A stretch of DNA of 64,000 bases from Capra hircus (Eukaryota > Chordata > Mammalia > Artiodactyla > Bovidae): contig NC_030813.1 of assembly GCF_001704415.2 (NCBI RefSeq), forward strand, positions 19,920,001 to 19,984,000, given 5' to 3'. Shown one piece after another: positions 22,690 through 34,441 of the stretch; within the stretch, counting starts at the first letter, position 1; every line of letters begins with the position of its first letter. A program made the translations under genes and the position numbers. Below the pieces are notes generated by a model. The model worked only from the letters and a program-made list of their open reading frames with translations. It was not told the DNA's origin and searched no databases.

Positions 22690-23130
22690 ATATGCCTCAC
22701 TGGCACGTTCATTACTTTGAGCTGAAGGGAGTTGGGAAGCACCAGATTCAGGCAGGGCTCTCTGCCCTTCCTGTATCAGGAAGAGGAGAGAATTCTTATC
22801 ACCAGAGATGAGGAGCTGACATCATGATGAGTCTGTACAAACAAACATTTCTAAAATAACCTTTGTATTCCCTTAGTTTGCCGCATATGTTTCGTTTTTA
22901 CTTCTTCACAATTTAATACCCCCAGTTCAAAACCCCTTTACTTTGTCTTGCCACATTTCCACGATTTATCACTCTTTGTTAAAATGATATATAAGCCCCT
23001 GGGTCTAACTGCTTTGGGATTCTCACTTCTTTCTATGAAGCCCTCTGTGCCAAGTAAAAATATTAAAATCAAATAAAATGTACATGCATTTTCTCCTTTT
23101 ATTCTGTCTCTTGAGGCCCCCAGCCACGGA
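22690..23130 (+). repeat. LTR-like segment, copy 1
   Basis: tttgagctgaagggagttgg ... atataagcccctgggtctaa ... aataaaatgtacatgcattt tctccttttattctgtctct has LTR-like order: TATA-like ataa, poly-A signal, pyrimidine-rich end. A related segment lies at 24550-25310 in the same orientation. Confidence 0.45.
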
Positions 23131-24549
23131 ACCTCAGAGAATAAAGGAAAAGTCTGTCCTCCCCTCCATCACTACAGGTAGTATGGTCAGGAATGACTCT
23201 CCCAGGTGAGCCAAGATCTCAGTGAGGAGAATCCATCCTTTCAGATATTTGGAGGAAGAAAACTTTAGTAGGGGCACGAAGATGCAGCTGATACAAAGGC
23301 CAGGAATTAGGTACAAAAGCGAGTCTGAGTTTCAGGTGGCTACACATGATAAATCGCTTGTTTTTATCTGGAAAGGTAACATATTTTAGGAGAAGGCAAT
23401 GACACCCCACTCCAGTACTCTTGCCTGGAGAATCCCAGGGACGGAGGAGCCTGGTGGGCTGCCGTCTATGGAGTCGCACAGAGCTGGACACGACTGAAGT
23501 GACTTAGCAACAACATATTCTAATTCTTAGGAGGAGCCAAAGTTTTTCCTTGAATAAACCTGGATGGCACTGAAAGAGATGAACAATGTCTTCATCAACT
23601 ATTCCACAACAAAAGACTGAAGCAGAAATCTGCAACAGCTTTTGCAGTGACATGGGAGACCTAACATTAAGAAGCATTCAGAAAAGACAATTTCTGTGAG
23701 GGGCACAGTGTCTCAGCGCACTTAAAGCAGCAGCTAGACGACATGACCTTTAGGTTTTCTTCTTTAAGAGCTAGATGTCAGACTGTCAAGATCGTATCTA
23801 CTCTCAAGGGCCTCAGTGCAGGTATTACTAAGTCTCCATTTCTTCTCTGACTCATTTATCAAGGAAAAAATTGTTTGGAACAAACTGGGACAAAGGCTTT
23901 TAATCATAACATTCTATTTCCTGCTGCATTTAAGACTCACAATTTAGACTAACTACATAGAATTCTATGGAAATATCACCTACCCAGATGAAGAACTACT
24001 TATTTTCAGTATATAATTCCATTCTTTTAATTTGCAAATGCATACACCACCACCACCCATTGCTATAAAATAGGAGTTTTAATTTTTTAGATGTATTTAA
24101 ATTTTAATGAGATGCAAATCAATGATAACAGGCATAAAATTAAGGAAATGGTGTCAAGATACACAAGGAAGTGGGAAATGGAGAGGAGATGATTAAGCTA
24201 TTACTATAGGGCAGATTTGCTTAACCTACCTTTACAATTTTGTTTCCTAATAATTAAACCAAGAGATAGCACTTATTAAATAGCAACAACACGCCAGCAG
24301 AGGAATGTCACAATAATGCCAGAGAAAGAATGTGAATTCCAAAGTGAAAATTTTAGCAGATCTAGTTTTATCATAGTAGCAGAAGGTTGTCAGCACATCA
24401 CACAGCATGTATCACAATCCTCAAAGTGCTTTGACTTCTTATTACTAATAAGCCACACAGACAAAGTATCTAGTAAGACAATGAATGAGATGCATTCGAT
24501 TTTTGCATATATTTAAAGCACTTGTGACCAAATCTAAACTCTGCTACCT
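23131..24549. other. Stretch between two LTR-like segments
   Basis: No gag, pol or env coding resemblance was seen. Apart from the Bov-A monomer at 23386-23511 it is unassigned. Confidence 0.35.
23386..23511 (+). mobile_element. Bov-A monomer SINE
   Basis: Single Bov-A unit from ttaggagaaggcaatgacac to gaagtgacttagcaac. Perfect 8-bp duplication aacatatt (23378-23385 and 23512-23519). Confidence 0.88.
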
Positions 24550-25310
24550 GAAGGAGTTCAAGACATGCCACCCCCAAATTTGCTACCTTGGTCATTTGAG
24601 TTGAAAGCGCTTGAAAAGCAGCAAATGCAGGGAGGCTCTCTATGCACCCCCTTATCTGCCTGGAGACAGATCCTCCAAAAGGAGCTCAGCTGTCAGCCAG
24701 GGGAGGTTGACTCCTCTCACGGGACAGGAAACTAAGAGTGACACCACAGGTGGACGGACTTTGTCACCAACCTCTCTCTGCAATTCTTCTAAGTCCATCT
24801 TTCCTTAAGTTATTTACTCCACTCCAAGGCGATGGCGCCCCACTCCAGTGCTCTTGCCTGGAAAACCCCATGGACGGAGGAGCCTGGTGGGCTGCAGTCC
24901 ATGGGGTCACTAAGGGTCGGACACGACTGAGCGACTTCACTTTGACTTTTCACTTTCAAGCGCTGGAGAAGGAAATGGCAACCCACTCCAGTGTTCTTGC
25001 CTGGAGAATCCCAGGGACGTTGGAGCCTGGTGGGCTGCCGTCTATGGGGTCGCACAGAGTCAGACACGACTGAAGCGACTTAGCAGCAGCAGCAGCAGCA
25101 AGTGACCTACATTCCTCCTCCCCTTCCTCTAGCAAGATAGTTTATAAGCTCTCTGATTCTAACCTTTTTTGAGGTATTTACTTCTTTTTCCCTGTGAAGC
25201 TACCCTCCTCCACCCCAGTACATAATATTTAAAATGAATACGCTTATATACTTTTTCTCCTGTTAATCTGCCTTTTATTTCATAGATCCAACTTTTGAAC
25301 GTAGGAAAGT
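24550..25310 (+). repeat. LTR-like segment, copy 2, split by Bov-A2
   Basis: tttgagttgaaagcgcttga and gcagggaggctctctatgca parallel copy 1. After the Bov-A2 (24822-25099) come tttataagctctctgattct, cctgtgaagctaccctcctc and cttatatactttttctcctg ttaatctgcc. Confidence 0.45.
24822..25099 (+). mobile_element. Bov-A2 SINE inside LTR-like segment
   Basis: Two-monomer Bov-A2 with (AGC)5 tail, close to consensus and so young. Confidence 0.92.
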
Positions 25311-25411
25311 AGAGAGAAAGTCATTTCTCCCTTATGTATCTATTTTTTCAACTATAAAACCAGAGCTGATAAAGTGTTGGGGTCAAATAACAATGTGTGA
25401 ATGCCCTTGGC

Positions 25412-25562
25412 TGAGGGCTTCCCAGGTAGCGCTGGTGGTAAAGAACCTGACAGCCCACTCCAGTATTCTTGCCTGGAGAATTCTATGGAGAGAGGAGCCT
25501 GGTGGGCTACAGTCCATGGGGTCGCAAAGAGCTGGACACAACTGCAGTGACTTAGCATGCAT
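25412..25562 (+). mobile_element. Bov-tA SINE with internal deletion
   Basis: agggcttcccaggtagcgct ggtggtaaagaacctgacag jumps to cccactccagtattcttgcc; about 60 bp of the middle are missing. Confidence 0.85.
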
Positions 25563-26693
25563 GACATGGCTGCTGGAGGATGACAGTCATGCTGTCTTCC
25601 TTCCCTTCCTTTTCTCTTTCCACAGCTTAGCATAGAAGAAAGGCTATGTCCTGAACACAGACAACAGTACTAAGCAGCTTCCTTTGGGGCCTGGAGCAAG
25701 TGTACAGATGGAGGCCAACATCCCTTATCTACAAATGAAAAAGTTGTAAATCAAGCTGGCAAATTGTTAAATATGTTATATCCTTTTATCTTGATAAATA
25801 CACTTTCATAACAATCCAGAAGGCCAAGTTCAAGTTTAGATTTCTCAGGTCCCTCAGAGTTTCGTGCCAAAATCTGGCAGGAGGCCCTGGGGGCACAATC
25901 CTTCTCCCCAGTCATGAGGCTTGTATCCCTACCCTTCCTTCTACCCACTTCCCCACCCACAAGGGGTCTGCTAGGCATGGTGTGAACACCCAGCACGATC
26001 AAGCTCCAGACACATCTTCATAAGCAATGGGCCCTGGAGCCAAAGGGCGCGCACACCTGCAGCCACAGCAGAAATTTGAACGGAAGAGGGCCCAGCAGGT
26101 CTTGGAGCCAGCGTTTGGGCCCATTGAACAGAAAATCCCGTGGTTGTAGATACCCTGAACTTAGTCTAGAAATGAGAATAAGGATCCCAGGCAGACAGGA
26201 ACCTTGGGCCCCGAGGACTCCTCACCTGCTTGGTAGAAAGAAGGTAATAGGGGGGCACTCTGAAGCCTCTCCTGAGGTCAAGTCTTGCCTGGTTCTCAGA
26301 GTGACACTGTTGAAAAGTTTAGAAATTCCTGCAATAATTGCATCATCACCAGGAAACCGATGCCCACAAAAATACTGAAGTTAATATGATTATGGTATCA
26401 AGAAAAAATAATTCTACAAAAACCCATTTTCTACTTTTCCTGTATCAACAGAAACAAAGATGAATATAGCTTGAGTGCTTTTCACTCACTCATCTTTTCC
26501 CCTAAAGTGATTTCTATTTCTACTCCTGCTTATCTCATCTGAATTCTCTCCCACCCTCCCTCTCTTCTTCCTTCCTTCCATTCACTCCTCCCTCCCTCTT
26601 GATTTCTCATTTTGTGTTTTGATAAACCCATCATGTTGATGGACAAAAAAATACAATTAGAGGCTGAATTTGCTAGTTTTAAGAAACTTATAA
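25563..26693. other. Intronic stretch, unassigned
   Basis: 26000-26250 is GC-richer than its surroundings; a pyrimidine-rich tract covers about 26545-26605. No exon or repeat recognised. Confidence 0.35.
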
Positions 26694-26795
26694 GTCTTCC
26701 CTGGTGGCTCAGGCAGTAAAGAATCTGCCTGCAATGTGGGAGACCCAGGTTTGATCCCTGAGTTGGGAAGTATTCTTGCCTGGAGAAATATCTGG
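26694..26795 (+). mobile_element. Bov-tA SINE with internal deletion and lost 3' end
   Basis: tcttccctggtggctcaggc agtaaagaatctgcctgcaa ... gagttgggaagtattcttgc ctggagaaat. Confidence 0.82.
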
Positions 26796-27004
26796 AGGTA
26801 CATCAGTTAAATGTAGAAGGAATACATTTTCCCATCTCAATGGAATAGCTCAAACTTTCTTGATTGCTAGGACTCTCTTTATTTGATTCATATGTGTCCT
26901 CTAAAAACTGTGAAATGTCTTTACTGAAAAAGAGAGTAAAATATGCTTTTAAAAATTTCTTTGCACATGATGAAAGAGAAATTACTTAGCTTCAAAAGTC
27001 CCTT

Positions 27005-27195
27005 GCCTTTTTTTTCTGTAGCTTATTTATTTTACCTTATTTTTATTGGAATATAATGTTGTATTAGTATCTGCTGCACAACACGAATCGCCCTATGTCC
27101 CCTCCCTCTTGAGCCTCCCTCCCCCTCCCCCATTCCACCCCTCTAGGTCATCACAGAGCACCAAGCTGAGCTCCCTGCGCTATACAGCAGCTGCC
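27005..27195 (-). mobile_element. Ruminant-type L1 3'UTR fragment
   Basis: ttattggaatataatgttgt attagtatctgctgcacaac, cctccctcttgagcctccct and ctaggtcatcacagagcacc aagctgagctccctgcgcta match the 3'UTR also seen at 61147-61545. Confidence 0.75.
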
Positions 27196-27892
27196 TTCTA
27201 TAAATATTTGCCCTTCAAACTGTGAAACGCACCTTATTGTTGTTGGTGTCACATTACTGATCCAAGTACTTCCCATTTCACTAAAGGCAAATAAAGGGGA
27301 ATGAGCTACTTTCCACTCAAAGAACAAAGGCAGCCACAAAAAAGACCTACAGCCCCAGGATAGAAACTGGGACAAACAGCTGGACAACTACCTTTATTCC
27401 ACCCTTCATTACTCCTTGAACAAAAATCAGCAAATCTCCCAGTATTAACAACTCCTCTTGCTTGCTCACCAGTTACTTTGTATTCTCAAAAGTCATTACC
27501 AATTAAATATTCCCATAATCTGACCAAGTCTAATCCAGTCTTTTTCCTCATACTGCAAAATATATTATTCTGTATAAAGTCCATGCAGAAGAGTGGTTTG
27601 TTCATTAACACCCATAGTAAGAACATTTCAGGCTTTCATAAAAACAAGTCATCAGTCCTTTCATAATGAATATGATATGACAGGCTTTGCAAAACAGAAA
27701 GCACCACAGAACTAACATGAACTGGAGATGTGGCTTTTGTGTTGTTATCTGCCAGTGTGAGGACATTTAACCCACCATTCTCACTCTTTCACCTGACACT
27801 TGATAAGCAAAACTACGCATTGGCTAAAAAAATTCACCAGAGGCTTACTGAAGCCATAGAGGATGAAAGTAACTGCCAACTACCTTGGTCAT
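27196..27892. other. Intronic stretch, unassigned
   Basis: No repeat or exon recognised. Confidence 0.35.
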
Positions 27893-28235
27893 TTTGGGGT
27901 GTTGTAACAAATATACCGTAGATAGGGTGGCTTAAACCACAGACATTTGTTTCTCACAGTTGAGAAGTCCAAGGTCAAGGTTCAAGATGCTGGTAAGGCC
28001 CCCATCCTGGTGGACAGATGTCTGTCACTTCACATCCTCACATGGCAAAGAGCGGAGAGAGCGGGAGCAAATCTCTCATATCTTATAATGGCACTAAACC
28101 TATTTATGAAGGCTCCACCCTCCTGAGCTAATTACCTCCCAAAAGTCCCCCTCCAAATACCACCACGTTGGGGGTTAAGCTTCAATAAATGCATTATGGG
28201 GAAACATAAACATTCATCCCATAGCACCCACACTG
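27893..28235 (-). repeat. MLT1-type (ERVL-MaLR) LTR
   Basis: Antisense LTR: ggtggcttaaaccacagaca tttgtttctcacagttgaga agtccaaggtcaag at one end and caccacgttgggggttaagc ttcaataaatgca near the other. Old solo LTR, non-coding. Confidence 0.7.
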
Positions 28236-28899
28236 AAAGGAAACCAATAATGTCAGCTATATCAATCATATAGGGTTTGTAGAAAAGGCTGTTGAATGTT
28301 AATCAATAAACTTTTTATAAAAAGTTTCAATCATTAAAGAAATATGTCTCAAGTACACACACACACACGACTTAATCTGTAGCTACATACAGTAGACACA
28401 TAGACAGATGAATGATCTGCATATTCACAGACACTTGTGCGTAACTGTTTAAATGAGGTGCGTCTCAAATATAGAGTTCACACGTACAGTCATATACAAA
28501 ATCATTTCCCAAAGAAAAAGCTTTTAACAACTAGCCAGTACATTTCCCTTGCTTTGGTCATTCTCCATGGCTCCCAATAAAAAACTCTCAGCTCCCAGTG
28601 AGGGGCTGAGCAAGCTGGGAAACTAAAATGATGTAACTTTTGTTGTTATGATCGGAAAAAGAGCAGTGAGCTGAGGTATGGCCTGGTGTGCTCTAAAAGG
28701 CAGAATCAAAAAGGCAGCTCTGTGCACTGTTATCTCTAATATATTTGCTTATTTTTATTGAAGAATCTTGTTTATGAACAGAGACATATATCCTCACATA
28801 TGAAGACACAGGGCTCTTAATTCAGCCTTCATATCTTTCCTCCTACTGATTCCCTGCCTAGACTGGATGGTTCAAGCCATTCATTCTATTTGAATTACT
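28236..28899. other. Intronic stretch, unassigned
   Basis: A short (CA)n sits near 28355-28370. Nothing else recognised. Confidence 0.35.
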
Positions 28900-29085
28900 G
28901 AGGGCTTCCCATGTGATGGGCATGATTCTAAGTACAAAGACAGAACAGTTAATGAGACAGATAGGGCCTCTTGTACCAACTGGCAGGGGTGGGAGTGGCA
29001 AGAGATGGGAGAGGAAATGGGTCAATAATAAGCAATAAACCAGGAAACAAACACCATTATTTCAGGCAGAGATAAGCTCAACAAA
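28900..29085 (+). repeat. Old interspersed repeat fragment
   Basis: gggcttcccatgtgatgggc atgattctaagtacaaagac agaacagttaatgagacag belongs to the same unnamed old family as 7535-8425. Confidence 0.45.
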
Positions 29086-29109
29086 GACGTTAAAATGCCT
29101 TTCTCTCCC

Positions 29110-29315
29110 AATTCTGCGCCTTCACCCCATTCCTACCTTATCATCTCTGAGTGACAGTGTTTTCTAACAACCTCTCTGCCCAAACCTGATCCAGGCTCCT
29201 TTGGCAAAGGTCAAACACATTTTCTTATTGATTTTGTAGTTGTAATTCCTGGCACATATTGTTTTTTGCTTACCATATAACATATTCAATAAATGCTAAT
29301 TAACTGAATGAATCT
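29110..29315 (+). repeat. L2-like 3' end
   Basis: Ends cctggcacatattgtttttt ... caataaatgctaattaactg aatgaat, the typical L2 3' tail. Diverged. Confidence 0.5.
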
Positions 29316-29888
29316 GTTGAAAAAATTAGCCACTAACAGTAGGCTTAGCATCGAACTATTATTGTACAACTTAAGGCTTAGTAGGAATGATGTGATTATA
29401 ACCTTTTACAAAGATTTTATGATATTCTCATAGGAATCATGGTCTGTCATTTAACTTAGTAGCTCTCACCCCTCCCTTACCATATTTAAAATATTACAAC
29501 TTAAGATTCACACTACTAAAGTGATGTTGGTCAGAAATTGAACAGAACAGATAAACTGTATGGTTGAGAGGTGAGCCCAGAGATGCTGAAGTCAGATCTA
29601 ACATCTTCCAGAACCCTAAAGAACTTGCTTACAGAGACAGAGCAGTGAGTTGTATTACTCAGACAGTGACACAGCCCTGAGGGACAAGCAGTGCTCAATA
29701 AATAATTTGAGGCTGCTGCTTTCCACTACTGGAAAACCACTGTGACCTCATGATGGCTTTGGCCATCTGTCTGCGGGCTCTAACCAGCTCAGGTCTTTGT
29801 TCAATGCCTCCCAGGGAGCTATCAGTTCCAAGGTAGGCAGAAGGAAAACTCTTGGCATTGCAATAATAAAGAGTTTCTTGGGGTGACT
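29316..29888. other. Intronic stretch, unassigned
   Basis: No repeat or exon recognised. Confidence 0.35.
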
Positions 29889-29891
29889 TAG

Positions 29892-30106
29892 GGCTTCACA
29901 GGTGGCAGCCATGGTAAACAGTCTGCCCGTCAAGGAAGGAGACACAAGATGCTGGTTCAATCCCTGGGTTGGGAAGATTCCCTGGAATAGGAAATGGCAA
30001 CTACTCCAGTATTCTTGCCTGGGAAAGCCCATGGACAGAGGAGCAAGGTGGGCTACAGTCCATGGGGTTGCAAGAGTCAAGACACAACTGAGCACGCACA
30101 CACACA
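29892..30106 (+). mobile_element. Bov-tA SINE
   Basis: gggcttcacaggtggcagcc to gagcacgcacacacacaa. Target duplication ggtgactt on both sides (29881-29888 and about 30108-30115). Confidence 0.9.
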
Positions 30107-30109
30107 AGG

Positions 30110-30722
30110 TGACTTTGGACTCATCTGTGTGACAGTGGGGATAGCACAGACCAGAGTGCAAACCACAGAACTGACTGCTTCCAACATCAATGAGAAATGC
30201 CTTCTATTGCTGCCAAAGCAATTATAGAAGAATCATACTAAAAGTGCTATTAGGTTTTAGAGATTCGCCATGGGTTTTATTGAATTACATCTTTAAAATC
30301 TTACTCATCAGGAGGCCAGCCTATCTTTACCACGTCAAATGTGTTCCTCTGTACTCTGACAGGTCTAGGACCATGGATTAACTCCTGAGTCTTTCCTTCC
30401 AAGACAGGATCCAACAGAGCATAGAAAAACCACAACTCCAGTGGCAAACATGAGAAGCCTGAAGTCTTCTGCAGAATAACCAATAAATATCTACTGTACT
30501 TTGTGGCCACAGACTTTTCTTTCTTCTAGCTAAGTTTAGGAAGTGAAAGCAAAAAATATTTTCTGGTTTTATTCTGCTAATGGAAACTCTGGATCAAAAA
30601 GATACTGAATTAGTGAATCTCACAGAGAAGAAACATTATTAGAGATAAAGCAATGGGCTTTTCCTGAATTTCTTATTTGTAGTCTCTTTCTCAAAAGACA
30701 GAAAAGAGTCGAAACAGATTAA
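30110..30722. other. Intronic stretch, unassigned
   Basis: No repeat or exon recognised. Confidence 0.35.
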
Positions 30723-30920
30723 AAGTGAAAGTGAAAGTCACTCAGTCGTGTCCGACTCTTTGTGACCCCATGAACTATATAGTCCATGGAATTCTCCAGG
30801 TAAGAGTACTGGAGTGGATAGCCGTTCCCTTCTCCAGGGGATCTTCCCAACCCAGGGGTTGAACCCAGGTCTCCCACATTGCAGGCAGATTCTTTACCAG
30901 CTAAGCCACAAAGGAAGCCT
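30723..30920 (-). mobile_element. Bov-tA SINE
   Basis: gtgaaagtgaaagtcactca ... accagctaagccacaaagga agcct, full length, young-looking. Confidence 0.92.
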
Positions 30921-31024
30921 GAAATAGACTGGTAGATTAGAAAATGTGGGTTAATAAAGGGCAAGTCTTGTTCTCTCATTGTGGTACCCATCATTTCTAA
31001 AATTGAAAATAACTGCTGTTTATG

Positions 31025-31200
31025 GAGCATGATGTGTCAACCAATACTCTAGATGTTTCATGTAATTATCTAATTTCATTCTCCCAATAACACTATGTGG
31101 TAAGTGTAATTTTCTTACTTTCATAGACAAATTTCAGTGATTTACTCAGTCTTATAGGTAGTAAATTGTAGTGCCAGGATTGGAAACAGAATGTGTATGC
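31025..31200 (-). repeat. MIR SINE
   Basis: ttcattctcccaataacact atgtggtaagtgtaatttt and gtagtgccaggattggaaac follow the antisense MIR. Confidence 0.6.
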
Positions 31201-31255
31201 CTTTAGCACTTTCATTCTTTACTGGGGAAGAAAAGCAGCCCTGCCTGCTCCAGTA

Positions 31256-31490
31256 AGGCTTCCCCAGTGGCCCAGTGTGGCTCAGGTAGCTTACGAAAGC
31301 TCATACAGGAGACACAAGAGATGCGGGTTTGATCCCTGGGATGGGAAGGTCCCCTGGAGAAGGAAATGGCAACCCGCTCCACTATTATTGCCTGAAGAAT
31401 CCCACAGACAGAGGTGGGCTACAGTTCATGGGGTCACAAAGAGTCGATGACTGAGCATGCACGGACGCACGCACGCACGCACGCACACTG
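31256..31490 (+). mobile_element. Bov-tA SINE with (ACGC)n tail
   Basis: Head ggcttccccagtggcccagt with a small internal expansion, body to gagtcgatgactgagcatgc, then a tail grown into a cgcacgcacgcacgcacgca microsatellite (31463-31487). Confidence 0.9.
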
Positions 31491-31944
31491 CTCCAGCAAA
31501 GAAGGGGAGAGAATCCGTCCCCAGATTCCCTCCTTGGCTCCATTTCTGGGCTTCCCAGGCTCCTCCCTGTGGCCCTGTGCAGCGAGCCTCTCCCAGGCTG
31601 GAGTGGGAGTGTGGGATCACCCTCTTCCAGCGCCTTTTGATGTTCTCTTATGGAGAACCAAGACCCCTGAGGCAACTGCCCACAGTTTTGCCCTGCTTCA
31701 CTGGGGAGGGTAACTTTCTTTTCCCTCAGGCAAACAGCTCCTCTCACATCCAGATCTGTTCAAGCAGAAGGAAGTGCTGGTGGCCAGTGATTTCTTGGGC
31801 CCCAGAGGCTGAGTGTGTACCTAAAGCATGGGTTTTAACTTGTTGTTCACCTTTGGCAAAAACAACGTCTTGTGTAAGGAACACTCCTAGCACCCAGAGC
31901 ATGTTCTCCAAATACCATTCCCCATTGAAATTGATAGATATTTG
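31491..31944. other. GC-richer intronic stretch
   Basis: About 450 bp of moderately GC-rich sequence between two SINEs. A 226-codon plus frame crosses it but includes SINE sequence at both ends; not accepted as coding. Confidence 0.35.
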
Positions 31945-32133
31945 GGGCTTCCCTGATAGCTCAGTTGGTAAACAATTCGCCTGCAATGTGGGAGACCTGG
32001 GTTTGATCCCTGGGTTGGGAAGATCCCCTGGAGAAGGGAAAGGCTACCCACTCCAGTATTCTGGCCTGGAGAATTCCGTGAACTGTATAGTCCATGGGGT
32101 CGCAAAGAGTTGGACACAACTGAGTGACTTTCA
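31945..32133 (+). mobile_element. Bov-tA SINE
   Basis: ggggcttccctgatagctca ... gagttggacacaactgagtg acttt, full length. Confidence 0.92.
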
Positions 32134-33151
32134 TTGAAAGGAAACAGTCTCCTTGGAGAAATGGCAGTCTGGTTCTTGGGAGCCTCTTCAAGATGCTATG
32201 TTTCCTGGTTCCTGGCTGGAATCAGCCATGCCTGAACAGATCTAAATATCAGTTGCTAAGATCAGAGAAGGAGAAGAGAACTAGATATTATAAGCCTCCA
32301 GGTGAAAAAGCATGGTGCTCCCATGAAGTAGTCTTGTCAGGGGAAATCAAACCTGAATCTGATCAACACTAGATCTGACCACCAACAGACAGAAGAGCAG
32401 ACCACAGTGGAGCTTGTCTGCAACACTGGGGGAATGGATGCAGCTAGCAAAGTCCTGACTGCGAAGCAGTGTGAGGCAAACCACCAGATGTCTTCAACAA
32501 ATAAATTGCAAGGTGAGAGAAGAAAAGGCATCCTATATGTTAAAAAGAGAGTTAAAAGTAACCCATTTCACTGTGCAAAACTTACTGGGATCCTAATTTA
32601 AACAAACACTATTTTAAAAATCTATTACATTTATGAGATGTCTTTGTTTTTTAATCTGACTGGATCTTTGTTGATACTAAGGGATTATTGGAGAGTTTAG
32701 GGTATGATTATCATATTGTGGTTATGGTTTTTGTCTTAACCTTCTTATACTTACAAGTACATGCAGAAATATCTAGATATTGCAGATACAGATATTGATA
32801 TATTTAATATTATCATATCTTGGATTAGCTTCAAAATTATGTGAGTGCAAAAAAGTCCCCCCAAAAATAAATAAATAAAATTTTATGAAAAAAAAATTTG
32901 CATGCTTTCCAATTTATCATAGCCTTGAGAATAAACTATTTCAAAGTTCTAACAATACCCCTTCCCTATTAAAAAAATTCTTTAGTTATAAGACTCAACT
33001 TTGCATTTTCACCCTGAGCTATATTCTTTTTTAAAGTATGAAACTCATAGCAGGAATCTTAAATATTTAATTTACATGCATTTAACTTATTTAATTTAAT
33101 TTGCATCACTAAATCCAAGCACTTTTTTTTTTTTTATGAAAGGGACCTTCT
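32134..33151. other. Intronic stretch, unassigned
   Basis: Contains an (AAAT)n-like tract near 32863-32895 and AT-rich runs. No exon recognised. Confidence 0.35.
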
Positions 33152-33163
33152 AAATACAAGCTT

Positions 33164-33416
33164 CGGAGAAGGCAATGGCCCCCCACTCCAGTACTCTTGC
33201 CTGGAAAATCCCATGGACGGAGGAGCCTGGTAGGCTGCAGTCCATGGGGTTGCTAAGAGTCGGACTCGACTGAGCGACTTCCCTTTCACTCTTCACTTTC
33301 ATGTATTGGAGAAGGAAATGACAACCCACTCCAGTGTTCTTGCCTGGTGGGCTGCTGTCTATGGGGTCGCACAGAGTCGGACACGACTGAAGCGACTTAG
33401 CAGCAGTAGCAGCAGC
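33164..33416 (+). mobile_element. Bov-A2 SINE with deletion in second monomer
   Basis: Second monomer reads gttcttgcctggtgggctgc, skipping about 25 bp. Target duplication aaatacaagctt (33152-33163) and aaatataagctt (33417-33428). Confidence 0.92.
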
Positions 33417-33428
33417 AAATATAAGCTT

Positions 33429-34273
33429 GTCCCATTGGTCTTTCTAGTTTCATGGTAGTTTTTCAGTCCAGAATGACAGCTCATGGTGGGATAATGAGCC
33501 GTTAAACACAATGTGCCTCAAAGAGGGAGAGACCAGTTCCAGGGATCACATAACAGGTATCTGGTTAAAATGTTGCATGAAAAAAAATGAATAAATAAAT
33601 AAATAAAATGTTGCATGATATCCACATCAAAATGAAGTTGACTAGAACAAATGACCTTCAAGAGAAAAGAAGAAGAAAAAGAGAGGGTGCATAGCAAGGA
33701 AGAGCAATTCAGGACCTGAAACAGGACGTGTTATAGTAACTGTGCCAGATTATCTTATGACCATCACAAAATAAACTGAAGTTATTTCCTCAAAAGTCAT
33801 TCAGTCTAAGCATGCTAAGCATCTCTTACCATATTTGGATGTTATTCGATTCACTCTAAAGGAATGAACACCTATGTGATTTTTCAAGAAATCCTATTAT
33901 ACTATCCAATGACTATAACATTCCTTATTTTTCACAGATGTGGTTGTACTTTCATGCCCCTATTTAAAATAACCACAATCACAGTTCACTACAATTACCT
34001 GGATAGATCTCCCGGTGTGCCATCTCACACCTATCTGTTGAGATAAACTATCTTGGGTAGGGTTCTAAATCATTTGCTTTGTAGTGCTTCCTGCTTCTTA
34101 AATTGGGTGGAGGAGGGAAAAGCAAGAGAAGGGAAGGTGGCAGACAAAAAAGGAAAGAAAAGACACGATAGTATTAAGAATAATTTAGAATTGGCTCTTT
34201 AACTCTGAAAGGACATAATAAATTTGTACTATAATTTATGAATTACATTTCCTTCATTTTTCTTATTTTCTTA
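33429..34273. other. Intronic stretch near the ARHGEF38 donor
   Basis: (AAAT)n near 33580-33607; otherwise unassigned. Confidence 0.35.
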
Positions 34274-34353
34274 CTTCTTATAGAGGAAGGTACTATTTGC
34301 TTTTCTCCTGTGCCTTCTTATAGAGGAAGGTACTATTTGCTTTTCTCCTGTGC
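34274..34353. repeat. Perfect tandem duplication, 2 x 40 bp
   Basis: The 40-base unit starting cttcttatagaggaaggtac (34274-34313) is repeated without mismatch at 34314-34353. It lies in intron 1, starting 88 bases inside the ARHGEF38 splice donor. It matches no repeat family I recognise. Perfect identity suggests a recent duplication, a polymorphism, or an assembly error. Confidence 0.95.
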
Positions 34354-34441
34354 CTGGAGTGTTTTCTTCCTAAATGGAAGAGTAGGAAGGAAAGAGCTGG
34401 GAGTGCAGTAACCCCGGGCCCATTGGTTTCTTGCAGGTTAC

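Noticed and set aside
31457..32137. 226-codon plus-strand open frame
   Set aside because: It begins in the ACGC tail of one Bov-tA, crosses unassigned DNA and ends inside another Bov-tA; no protein resemblance in the middle.
1..34439. ARHGEF38 exon 2 (start of the DH domain)
   Set aside because: No minus-strand text matching the expected next residues was seen; it probably lies beyond the window.
34293..34441. Extension of the ARHGEF38 frame beyond codon 65
   Set aside because: A GTAACC donor follows codon 65 and the protein resemblance stops there; the rest is intron, including the 40-bp duplication.
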